From Chimonanthus salicifolius (lineage: Eukaryota; Streptophyta; Magnoliopsida; Laurales; Calycanthaceae), in NCBI GenBank assembly GCA_013350335.1, contig CM023540.1:61439195-61503194 (forward strand): a stretch of 64,000 nucleotides of DNA. The letters run 5' to 3'. Position 1 is the stretch's first letter, and each line of letters starts with the position of its first letter. The notes below the pieces were generated by a model that worked only from the letters and a program-made list of their open reading frames with translations, had not been told where the DNA came from and made no database searches. A program made the position numbers and the translations under genes. Shown piece after piece: positions 11,474 to 21,294 of this stretch.

Positions 11474-12121
11474 GGGTTCGGCCATACTCATGGCCGAACC
11501 CTATGGTTCTCTTTGGGTCAATCCTTCCATCATTCATACACAACTTAGGTTCAATACTTTTGACCATACACCTATGGTTTAGCCATCCAATGGCCAACCC
11601 AAAACAGTAAACTTATATTCATTTAATTCCCATAAAAACACCATAATCTTGTATGGTTTTTATCTCTCAAAACCATCAAAATCACCATATAATAATCATA
11701 TGATTTCATGGGGTTCGGCCATCCTCATTGGCCGAACCCTATGGCCTATACTTCAAACCCTTTTTAACAACTACTTTGCCTCATCAAACATGTACCAACC
11801 TTCATAGTCTTACATGGTTTGTAGCCTTCAAAACCATCAACCTACCAAATAAATTTCATGGGGTTCGGCCAACTAAAGTGGCCGAACCCTATGGTCCATG
11901 TTTTTCCATCTTTTATACCCCATCATACAATTTTAAACCATTGATTAATTCGGCCATACATGACCAAATCATGACCTCCAAATCCATGATTTATAATCCT
12001 TTATCTTGCATCTTAAACAAATACAATTCTCCATCTTTTTTGCATGGTTTTTAGCCTCCAAAAGCCATCAAAATACCTACACAAATTTCATGGGGTTCGG
12101 CCATCCAAAGTGGCCAAACCC
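11474..12121. repeat. GGTTCGGCCA hairpin array in S1
   Basis: Four inverted repeats with 11-bp arms GGGTTCGGCCA / TGGCCGAACCC: 11474-11501, 11711-11739, 11861-11889 and 12093-12121 (the last with one mismatch). Loops are 6-7 bases. Units are roughly 150-240 bases apart in otherwise unrelated AT-rich DNA. They lie in the predicted LTR intron. Confidence 0.85.
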
Positions 12122-13963
12122 AATGATATCGTTTTACCACTTTAAACAACCTTAAACCAAGGTTTAGGTCCTTGATGAATTCGGCCATTCCATGGCCAAT
12201 TCATGTTCCATTTATCCCATTTTATTAAACATAATTCAATGGAAATACTTACCAATTTCCTTTGCCTTTTTCTCCTTGCCTTCTTCCCTCTTGTTTCCTT
12301 CCTTCTTCCTTAGCTTCTAGCCGAATTAGTGTTTGATCAATGATGAGAAACACCACTAGCTGGTTCGGCAAAGAGAATGAGTTTGGAGAGAGAGAGAGAG
12401 ATAGATTTCTAAGGTTTCTTGAAGACAAAATTCGGCCAAATGAATGGTCTACCTCTTTTATGAATCACCACTAAATCCATTCATTTCCCTCATAACTTCT
12501 TGATCAAACCAATGGGATATTTGGTGCCAACCAAGGCATCCCTTGGCACCAGCCAATGCAACCTTTCAGCTCCCCATGCAATCTTATCACATTCCCATTG
12601 AATTCCATTTAACATTATGCATGGAAGCTACCATTACAAGTCCCCAACGTGTGGGACTTGTTTTGGTTTGTTTGAGACCAAGGGACCTCCTCATATTCCA
12701 TTTGACTCAATGGCAATAAGACCTCTTTGATTTCCATTTTAACTCACCCCAACTCAATGGCTTAATTCACCACATTAATTGCCATTCATTTATTACACTT
12801 GAGTCAACCCAACCATTTAATTTAAATGCAACTCATTCCAATCGAACTCACCCTGATTTGACTCACCATTGAGCTCACTCAAGGGTCCACACGGTCAGCC
12901 ATGGTCAACATGGTCAATCCGACCCATTGGGTCCCCATTTAGCTTCTTGACCCGTTTTGAAGCCATGACCCATTTATGGGTTGTTTTAGCCATTTGCATT
13001 TGGTTTTCACAAGTGCATCAAGCCTACCTATTTATGCTCCACTTAATTTCCAATCAATTCAGCTTAACCCCATTAAATTTGGGCTCACCCAATGGTCTAA
13101 TAAGTCCATTATGACCCATTGGGTCCCAATTGGATCCTTTGACCCAATTAACCATATTGACCCAATTTGATGTTCATTACCCATTCATGATAAATTGGCC
13201 CTTATAATATGTTCATATGATCTTAATTTGAACAATGGGCCCCACCATTTCCTCATTTACAATCACATTTATTAAATTCACCAATCCAGTGGCATTTTCG
13301 TAAATATTCATATTATTGAGAAATTGGGGTGTTACAGAGACCTTGAAATCCATTGAGTCAAATGGGGAGGTGAGGAGTTGCCTTGGTCTTAAACATCACA
13401 AAGACAAGTCCCACACGTTGGTGGCATGAGGAGTAGTTTTCCAAGCATGAAATTAAATGGAATGGGATAAGTTTTGAATTGGGAATATGGAGGGTTTCCA
13501 TCTCATGATGGAAACCCAAAGCCCAACGTTGGGAGTGCCAAGGGATGCCTTGGTTGGTATCAAAAGACTCCTTGGTTAGACCAACATTTATGAGGGTTAA
13601 TGAGAGGTTATGGTGGCTGATCAACAAAAGGGAGGCACACCATCATTTGGCCGATTTCCATCACAAAGGAACCTTAGAACTTCATCTCTCTCCCTCTCTC
13701 TCAAAACCTACCTCCTTGGCCGAATCAACCTTTGGTGTTTTCACCATTGATCAAGCACATAATCAGCAAAAGGAGGGAGGCTAAGGAAGATAGGAAGCAA
13801 GGATCAAAGGCAAGAAGAGAGGCTTAGAGAATTGGTAAGTACTCCATGGAATTTTGTTTAATAAGTTGGTTTAATGGAACATGATTTGGCCATGGTATGG
13901 CCGAATCTATCAAAGGTTAAACCCTGGATTTTGGTGTGTAAAAAGGGCAGGAAATGGATCATA

Positions 13964-14688
13964 GGGTTCGGCCACTTTGGATGGCCAAATCCCATGAAAT
14001 GGTTTGGTTATTGTTGATGGTTTTTGAAAGTTAAAAACCATGCAATATTATGGAGATTTCTAGATGTTTTAATTAGACATAAGATGCAAGTTAAAGGGTT
14101 TTAAATCATGGATTTGAATGTCATGATTTGGTCATGTTATGGCTGAATTTATCAATGGTTTAAGTTATGATGATGAGGTTTAAAAAGGATAAAAACTTGG
14201 ATCATAGGGTTCGGCCACTTTGGATGGCCGAACCCCATGAAAGGATTTGATAATTTTGTATGGTTTTTGGAGAGATAAAACCATACCAATGTATGAGAGT
14301 TTTTAAGCGCTTTATTTGGAATAAAAATCGATGTTTTAGGTTGGGCATTGGATGGCTGAATCACATTAAGATTATGTCAAAATGTTGGATATGAACCATA
14401 CACAAAGGATGGAAGGATTGACTCAAGAGAACCATAGGGTCGGCCATGTTTATGGCCGAACCCCATGGGTCATTTATGGGTGTTTAAAGATAAGAACATA
14501 CTTGGAAATTATAAATGGATTTGTAGTATGTAAATGGATAGAATTAAAGAACCGTATGGCCGAACCCCATGGAATGATTTTGATGGACATAAGCATTTGT
14601 GGAACCATGAAGATGATGGTGGACTTAGGGTTTAAATAAAAGATCAAATCCAAAGTGGGTGAGGTTCGGCCATGGATATGGCCGAACC
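13964..14688. repeat. GGTTCGGCCA hairpin array in element A 5' LTR
   Basis: Full hairpins at about 13964-13993 (degraded right arm), 14207-14235 (perfect 11-bp stem, 7-base loop), 14436-14463 and 14663-14688, with a half unit at about 14550-14570. The matching array in the 3' LTR is at about 27313-28040, where the last unit has lost its left arm. Confidence 0.85.
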
Positions 14689-15058
14689 CCACAAGGTTGT
14701 TTTTGGGATTTAAACCTAATGAGAAATCAAAGGTTATGTTATTAACTTGCTGTAATATAAACAAGGTAACGGGACTTGAACGGCGCACGAGTCGTGAGCG
14801 GGTGACGGTTAAGAAGATCGGACTTTTAAGTGAACTTTCAGTAGGTTTCCTACCTACTTGTAAGCACTTTTATATTTGGTTTTATCATGGTTTTTATGAG
14901 ACATTTGTTATACTATTATTTATCATATTGGATTTGAATGATGAGATTTATTTACATGTTTCATATATTTATTGGCATCTCATCCATGGACATGGGATGA
15001 TGATTATGGAAACCGGAGCCCACACTCCGTCGGTATGCCCGTGACGCAAATGTGAGGC

Positions 15059-15169
15059 CTCCTTAGGTGATGAGGGTCCTGCCAGGAGGAATATCGTGAT
15101 GATAAGAGTTACGTCAAGAAGAAATGAAAGAATACTGTGGTTTACCTTGACGATGAGAGTCTCGTCAAG
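15059..15169. repeat. Second hairpin family in element A 5' LTR
   Basis: Two stem-loops. CCTCCT-TA-GG...CC-AGGAGG lies at about 15059-15090. CTTGACGA (15146-15153) pairs with TCGTCAAG (15162-15169) around an 8-base loop. The loop core ATGAGRGTC is shared with hairpins of different stem sequence in the other LTRs. Confidence 0.75.
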
Positions 15170-15826
15170 TGATGGCTATGTATATGTGTGATGGGTGGGA
15201 CTCATTACATTCGTATACATACATAGCATTGATTTATATGTTTTTGATGACCATATATTATGATATATGCATGTTTTATATACTAACCATGTGGTAGCCC
15301 CGATCGGAAAACCTATTGGGCGCGTTGATCAAACGCCCTATTTCTATCCTTAGAGGATGATGCAGGAAAAGGAAAGGGAAAGGCAAAGGCTGAGGATCAC
15401 AAGGAAAGCTAAGCATAGATGCTTGGGTGTTGGAATGGGTTTCTATATACTGTTGTTTGGGTGCATTTTTATGGACATGTAATAGTTTAGTAACTTTGCT
15501 ATGGTTTGTGATTAGTTTGATGATGGATATTTGGTTTAAGTAGTTTATAATGGATGACTTGTACTTGTTATCTACTCAGTATAATTCTGCAATCAGTTAG
15601 TTCCGCAATTAGCTTAGTATTATTCCGCATGACTTATTTAGTTCCGTGTGTGTACTGTTTATCATGGTGTACTCCATGCACACATGGTTGGCCAGTTGAG
15701 GGTCGGACTTTGGAAGTCCGAACTTAGCTCGCGTCGTGACGCCTTCTGCTCTCTTCCACTTGTTTATTTATTAAAAAAAAAAAAATAGACTCTGATTTAT
15801 AGTGAAAAAGGGTGGGGCGTTACAGT

Positions 15827-15838
15827 TGGTATCAGAGC
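15827..15838 (+). other. Element A primer binding site (tRNA-iMet)
   Basis: TGGTATCAGAGC lies two bases after the LTR end TTACA and is complementary to the 3' end of plant initiator methionine tRNA, the usual primer of chromoviruses. It fixes both the LTR boundary and the element orientation. Confidence 0.9.
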
Positions 15839-15913
15839 GAAACGGGAAGTTGAATCATCGAAGTAAGATTAAGACGGTTTCATGTCTCACTGACAGATAA
15901 GAATCCCAACTGA

Positions 15914-15931
15914 CAGACTCTTCGGAGTCTG
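15914..15931 (+). other. Leader stem-loop with UUCG tetraloop
   Basis: CAGACTC-TTCG-GAGTCTG: a perfect 7-bp stem closed by C-G around UUCG, one of the most stable RNA tetraloops. It sits about 75 bases after the primer site. Related elements keep the GACTC/GAGTC stem: B at 31516-31527 (TTCG), C at 44687-44700 (CTCG), G at 60467-60480 (TTTG). It could be a packaging or dimer signal; that role is inference. Confidence 0.6.
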
Positions 15932-16018
15932 CTGACTGGGGGCCGGATTAATTTACTTTGACAGACTCAGATTGAACAATCAATCTGAGAACAACAATGA
16001 AAGATAACAAGGTAAAGT

Positions 16019-19000
16019 TGTAACGCCCGCCCCTTTTCACCGAAAATCAGAGTCTATTTTTTTTTTTTTTTTGTTTAAAGTGACAAAGGGCGCGGACGTC
16101 ACGACGCGAGTTAAGTCCGAGCTTCTAAAGCCCGGCCCTTAATTGGCCAACCCTACGGGTGCGTGGAACGGAGTCCACAGAGAATAGTTCACCCGTAGAA
16201 GAAAGCTCACGGAAAGTTATATTAAATACGGAAAGACATTACAGACTATCCTACCAATTTTTCTTTCTAGATAGCAGGGAAGATTTCTTCATTTAATTAC
16301 CAAAATGCCATAACTTCATATGTCTACCACAAAATCCAAAACATAGCAATAAGTCTAAAATATTACATTTCCGACAAGCTAAACTATTTCAAATTACATT
16401 ATCCAAAATAAACATTAGTAAGTATCTAGCACGCCTTTCCAAGCTCCTTAGCTTGGCTCCCGTCTCGTCCTTCCACTTCGCCACCTCCTGTGCCATCAGT
16501 TAGGGTAGAAGTAGGGCGTTAGACAACACGCCCAGTAGGACTCCGAGTAGGGCTAACACATGGATTAGTGATAACAAAGCATATAGAAAATGTTATAATA
16601 AAACCATGCACTTTGGGCAATGTCATGCAATGGATGTTCTATGTCATGAATCCCACCCATCAATCTCATCAGTCATTGTACAATGTCCCTATTTCAACCA
16701 TACATAGTGTTCGAAATAAAATCCATGCCATCATCGTGCCATGACTTTCTTAATGGAAGAGCCTCATCAAGACGCGGTCCACACTAGGCATCCCCCTTAA
16801 TGGAAGAACCATCATCAAGGTATAACAATAAATACAACATCTCCCTTGATGGAAAAACCATCATCAAGTCATAATAACATAGTAACATTCTTGTTTGAAT
16901 AACCTTATCAACATATCATAGAGCCCATAGTAACCTCCCTGATGAGTCAAACACATCAGAATATCCCCATGGTTGTTTATCGGTCGCCCCGACGGAGCAT
17001 GGACTCCAGTTTCATTTCATCCTTCCCCTGTCCTATCCCTTCCATGCCATGCATGAGATGTAGATGCCATATGCCATGTAATGAATATAATAACAAACCA
17101 TGACATTTAAAAATCCCATCAATAAAACATATAACTTGATTATCAAAAGTAGATCAAGCAAAGCCTTAATAATCACATCATAGCCTTACAACCCATTTTA
17201 AACCACTCATATGCTTCCCAGAATAAATCAAGTAAAAACCCCTACATAATACATAATTCAAAACCAATCTTAAAACAAACCATATAATTTCCAAAATAAT
17301 TCAAAGAAACCATCACTCAATCCATGGCTTACAAAAAGGTTAGAATCCTACCGAATACCAACTAGCCTCCTTTATCGCTTCCGTTCGATAAACCCGATCG
17401 CCGATCGCGTATCGCTTGCGATATCCAATACCTTATTACATACACATAATTAGTCCATATGAACAATCGGTCACTATTTAGGTTTTGTGGGTCCCACTTA
17501 ATCCATTAGACATTTTAATTACATGAGTGTAAAATCAGCCTCCTAGGCTTTATTTCACCCTACATAATGCTATTACTTAGAATCCCTAAACCCATGATCA
17601 TCTCCCATGGAGTTCTTCATTTTAGCCATTATTTACAGTTTTGCCACTACCTCTTCTCCATGGTTAATCACTCATTCATCCATGCATGATTAAGTCCATA
17701 GATGATTCATAGATTTGGATCCATCAATGACCCATCACCCATATCTTAAAATCATTAAAGTCAGCCACTGAATTTAACCTAAAGTCCATTACTTTAAACA
17801 TGTACAAACACATTATTAACCTTAGGCCATAATGATCTACAATTGAGTCACTAAAATTCAGCCCTTTAAACTTAATCAAATCTCCATTGTCCTTGGTCTT
17901 TGGTTACACATTAAATTCATCATAAGTCCCTCCATTGAGAGAACCTAAACCATACACTTGACTTATCATTCCTTAATCACATTTCCATTACAACTAACAA
18001 CACTAAAAATTAGCCACTTAAACACTCTAATCCTTCATTCATTTCTCACATACATCATACCAAAATTGTCCATAAGTTTACCCACAAATGGGTCATGGGT
18101 TCGGCCATACACCATGGCCGAACCCATGATGTCTTTTTCCCATTTCTTTCTTTGGCCTATCTACACATTTGGACCAATTATAAGCCCTTCCATGAAGGGG
18201 CTTAACTTATACATTTAAATCACCATCCTTAATCACATTTAAATCATTTTTACAACCATCATCAAACCATCATAAAACCATCATTTTCTCCATTTTTTTG
18301 TACTCATTTAAAACTACCCTTACACCACCACAGGGTTCGGACATTCACCATGGCCGAACCCATGGTTCATGATCCAATATTCCTTTATGCCATTTTAGAC
18401 CACAACACAATTACATTCATCCATGAATTCCATCATAAAAACCTCTTCAAAAATTACATACATTTAATCATTAATAACATCAAAACCCTAAATCATTCTC
18501 CATGCTTCCATTCTTATAAACCCTAATAAAATACTCCATCATCTACCATTGTAAAGGCCATCAACATCATTCACTTCTCCCATGCATTTCTTCATTTACC
18601 ATCCCTTTAAACAATTTTCCAACATTTAATCATTAAACCCTAAAACCATAATTCATCCCCCAAAATTTTAACCCTAACACCCCATTAAAATTTCCTCAAT
18701 TATTTACCATGGGGTTCAATCATTCATTCATGCTTCTTAATGCCATAACAACCATTTACATTCCCCATAAATTTCCTCATTTACAATCCCTTAAAAAATT
18801 TACTACATTAACCATTAAAACCCTAAAATTACAAACTATCCTTCCATGATTTTTAAACCTTAAAATTCCATTAAATCTCCAAATTAGCTTACATGTCTTC
18901 CACTCCTTAAAACCTTAAAAAAAATCATACATTACCTATCACCCACCATGGGGTTCGGCCATGCTACATGGCCGAACCCTATGGCTCACAATTTCCTTCC

Positions 19001-20342
19001 AAATCTTTATAATTCCATGCTTAATAACTTATCTACATTACATTCCTTAATTCATTTATTTTTCCTTAACCTAAACCTAATTTACCCATTAGGGTTTTGT
19101 CCACTTTTCATCCTTCAAATTGATGGAATTAAAACATATGGCATAAAATCATTTGGCCACCATTAAATTTAACAAAAATGAATCCCAAATCTTAAACCCT
19201 AAAAATCCAAAATTCTTGTTTAAGAAATACTCACAATCCGTCGTCTCCTCCGACTTCCGCCACTCCCGTCGGCTTCCTTAGCCTCCTTTCTCCTTCCTCT
19301 TGATCTTTGGTCGGTCAAAATGTTTGATCCATGGTGAGAACCCCCAAGCTTGGGTTTGGCCATGATAGGGTTTGATTTGAGAGCGAAAAGGGAAGGAGAG
19401 GATAAAGAGGTGACTAGCTTCCTTGGCCTTGAGGTGGAGGGCCCAAGCCTTAACCCTTTCTTCTCTTCTTCTCTTCTTCTTTTCTTCTCTTCCAAATTTT
19501 CCTTCTTTTTTTTTTCTTTCCTTAGAGATGAGGGACGGCCATGAGAGAGTGGAAGAGAGGAAAAGACTGAAATGAGAGTGAAAAGAGAGGGAGAAAAGAA
19601 AAGGTAAGGCTTATCCTACTTGGTTTCTTAAATTACACTTTACATTAATTTCTTACCAACCAATAAGATATTTTCCATGCTTTATACTTTATGGTGGTTG
19701 GGATAAACACTACAAGCCAACGTTTTGGCCTTTGAAAATGAGGTGGTTTGGTCATTCAATTTTGACCATTTGACCACCTTTATGATTATTTAACCATTTA
19801 ATTAATTAGATAATCAGGTTAATTAAATTCCCATTTTAACTTAATTCCATTTGTTTAAGTTCCTTCATTCATCCACCCATGGTTGACCAATTCAACCATG
19901 GTGGCCGGCCCCACCAATCCTTGGTCCACATGCCTACCTCATTTGATGAGGTGGAGGTGGGCCCCAATTGGCCATGTTACTTAGGTCTAATTAATACTAC
20001 TTAGGTGTTTAAAAATCAATTCAATCCACTTCCCTTATTGGATCACCATTGGGCCCATGGCCCAATTAAGTTCTCTCCTATCCATTTACCTTAGAGTTTG
20101 CATTATTTTGACCCATTAAGTCCCAAATGGGTATTGGGCCCAATTTGACTACCCTGGCCCATTTGACCATCTTTGACCCTTTAAGTTACTTTAAATGCAA
20201 TCCATAGTCCATTGGGCCCTAGTTGGGCCTTTGTCCAAATTTTGATTCATTTACCCTCTATTCCATCAATTTTTCCAATTTCCACCATTAAAAATAAATA
20301 ATAACCACATATTTATTGATTTAAAAATCTCGGGCCATTACA
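16019..20342 (-). mobile_element. Solo LTR S2 in element A's leader
   Basis: A 4324-bp inverted LTR starting TGTAACGCCCGCCCC and ending GGCCATTACA. It is the longest LTR here and belongs to a more distant family. It has three GGTTCGGCCA hairpins (about 18097-18128, 18333-18361, 18951-18982), a GTGAGT donor at 19234 (minus), CTAAC near 16520, and a weak acceptor. Both flanks read AAGGTAAAGT (16009-16018 and 20343-20352), a 10-bp direct duplication rather than the usual 5. No internal domain remains. No gene inside. Confidence 0.85.
18097..18982. repeat. GGTTCGGCCA hairpins in S2
   Basis: Three inverted repeats at about 18097-18128, 18333-18361 (left arm has one change) and 18951-18982, with arms of 10-12 bp and loops of 5-8 bases. 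They are sparser than in the other LTRs. Confidence 0.8.
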
Positions 20343-20595
20343 AAGGTAAAGTCATCATAAGTGGATATATCAAACATAGCGAAGTAGGATACACTTCCCT
20401 GATATCCCCACATTGAGAAACAAACAACAGGAATTTAGAGATTTCCCCAAAAACAAAGCAAAACAAAGAGTGATGATTTGGCAATTTCCCCAAACAAAGT
20501 ACATGATATTATACATAAGATATCTCCCAAAACCAAGATTGGTTTTATTAGAACTGCTGTTGATTATTCTTGTGTTCTATTGTTACGATATAGAT

Positions 20596-20877
20596 ATGTC
20601 AAGTAACGTTGAGTATACAGAGTTGTGGGATAGAGGAACCCCTAGCAATCCCATAGATTTGGTGTCTTCTTCCAACAACTCCAACATGGAAGTTAACGTA
20701 TACAATCAAGAGGGATTTCCCGAGGAGGTCGAAGTGGATCTAGCGCCTTTTTCCAGAAGAGCTTATGGAAGATTTTCCAATGATAAGAGAGTCAGTAGGG
20801 GAGATAGAACCCGATTATATGTGCGAGTTGTGCAACCAGGATGGGCACAACTGTACATACTGCCCCCACCCTCTTGA
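20596..20877 (+). CDS. Leader ORF, first frame (unknown, acidic)
   Basis: From ATG at 20596, 93 codons (the open frame extends upstream to 20413 without a better start). The early part is acidic and Ser/Asn-rich (NPIDLVSSSNNSNMEVNVY); the end changes character from about codon 57. The second frame (20765-21058), with zinc knuckles, overlaps this one, so one protein may have been split by a +1 shift. It lies between the leader and gag, where elements B, C and G have nothing. Not a recognised family. Confidence 0.35.
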   Translation: MSSNVEYTELWDRGTPSNPIDLVSSSNNSNMEVNVYNQEGFPEEVEVDLAPFSRRAYGRFSNDKRVSRGDRTRLYVRVVQPGWAQLYILPPPS

Positions 20878-21058
20878 AGTTATTTGCCCAGCTTGTGGAC
20901 TTCATGGGCACGGGAAAGAAAGGACTAACTATCCTTACATTGGAGGACCGGGGATAATACCCTGCTTGACGTGTGGAGTATTGGGACACATGTCGGTGAC
21001 GTGCCCTGATAGTTTCTTTATGTTTGAGGATGATGTAGGGTCTTCTACGGAAGACTAG
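20765..21058 (+). CDS. Accessory ORF with CCHC zinc knuckles upstream of gag
   Basis: 97 codons. Knuckle 1 is C20-C23-H28-C33 and knuckle 3 is C67-C70-H75-C80, both perfect Cx2Cx4Hx4C. The middle copy (C41-C44-H49) has Thr54 in place of the last Cys. The tail is acidic (FEDDVGSSTED). Such knuckles bind single-stranded nucleic acid in gag and in host RNA-binding proteins. This is not the element's own gag knuckle (22490-22540). The ORF sits in an insertion of about 700 bp (about 20540-21240) relative to the leader of G, so it may be captured host sequence. Function unknown. Confidence 0.55.
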   Translation: MEDFPMIRESVGEIEPDYMCELCNQDGHNCTYCPHPLEVICPACGLHGHGKERTNYPYIGGPGIIPCLTCGVLGHMSVTCPDSFFMFEDDVGSSTED

Positions 21059-21294
21059 GCAAAGAAGTAGTAAGAAAAGTTAGGAAAAAAGGGGGATATT
21101 TTGTAAGGGTTGTGGGTGCATTTGGTTATTGAAGGGTTTGTTTTAACCCTACCAACCCTTGTATTATGATGAAATTTGGATTATGTATATATATATATAA
21201 AGTATGCAAATTTATGAGTTATGAGGACTTTTGGCATTGAGTTGTATGTTACGAAGAAAACTAAGTCCATAATGTTTCCATGATTTAGGGAAAA
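21059..21294. other. Non-coding spacer before element A gag
   Basis: AT-rich, with a short TA run at about 21185-21200. It resembles a 3' UTR following the accessory ORF. From about 21245 the DNA again matches the leaders of B and G (AACTAAGTC...ACTTAGG/ATTTAGG) up to the gag ATG. No gene seen. Confidence 0.5.

Larger units (their letters stand above)
10587..12252 (-). other. Predicted LTR-internal intron in S1
   Basis: On the minus strand a purine-rich stretch ends AATTG|GTAAGTA at 12252. About 1.67 kb later come CTAACGCCC, a pyrimidine-rich stretch and TCCTTAG|AGG at 10587. Donor, branch-like motif and acceptor match plant consensus and recur at the same relative places in the other LTRs. 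Inference from motifs only. Confidence 0.5.
10081..13336 (-). mobile_element. Solo LTR S1 inside element A's 5' LTR
   Basis: A 3256-bp inverted LTR. It begins TGCAACGCCCCGCCC (the complement of an LTR 3' end) and ends GGGGTGTTACA (the complement of an LTR start). Flanks GAGAT (10076-10080) and GAGAC (13337-13341) form a 5-bp target duplication with one change, and the uninterrupted site survives in A's 3' LTR (about 26685-26696). There is no internal region, so it arose by LTR-LTR recombination. It has the same layout as other LTRs here: donor at 12252, acceptor at 10587, hairpins between. Confidence 0.9.
13835..15353 (+). other. Predicted LTR-internal intron in element A 5' LTR
   Basis: The donor ATTG|GTAAGTAC at 13835 follows a purine-rich stretch. 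The acceptor is TATTTCTATCCTTAG|AGG at 15353. The branch-like site is CAAAC here but CTAAC in the 3' LTR copy, where the same intron would be 27184-28701. Length 1519 bp. The segment contains the hairpin array. Support is the recurrence of donor and acceptor across the long LTRs; no transcript evidence is available. Confidence 0.5.
9467..15824 (+). repeat. Element A 5' LTR (contains solo LTR S1)
   Basis: Starts TGTAACACCCCGAC and ends GGGGCGTTACA just before the primer site. Native sequence is 9467-10080 plus 13342-15824. Order: W-box/GGGTCAA-rich U3, CT-rich tract (about 13686-13704), purine-rich exon-like stretch, GTAAGT donor at 13835, hairpin array, GTAGG/CCTAC stem-loop near 14850, second hairpin family (15059-15170), CTAAC-like branch region and AG at 15353, then U5. 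It pairs with the 3' LTR at a few per cent divergence by eye. Confidence 0.9.

Noticed and set aside
11474..12121. Hairpin array as a CRISPR or microRNA cluster
   Set aside because: Spacing is irregular and much longer than CRISPR spacers, this is plant DNA, and stems of about 11 bp are too short for microRNA precursors.
14207..14235. GGTTCGGCC as a tRNA-type B box or tRNA-derived SINE
   Set aside because: The B box needs GGTTCGANNCC; the A is replaced by G in all units, no A box is nearby and no cloverleaf can be drawn.
14152..14788. ORFs with recurring GFGHPKWPNPM or VRPYTMAEP peptides in many LTRs
   Set aside because: These peptides are translations of the GGTTCGGCCAT palindromes and appear on both strands in non-coding LTR DNA.
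19220..19495. Arg/Lys/Glu-rich ORF of 91 codons in S2
   Set aside because: It covers the purine-rich exon-like segment of the LTR; low-complexity translation with no family match.
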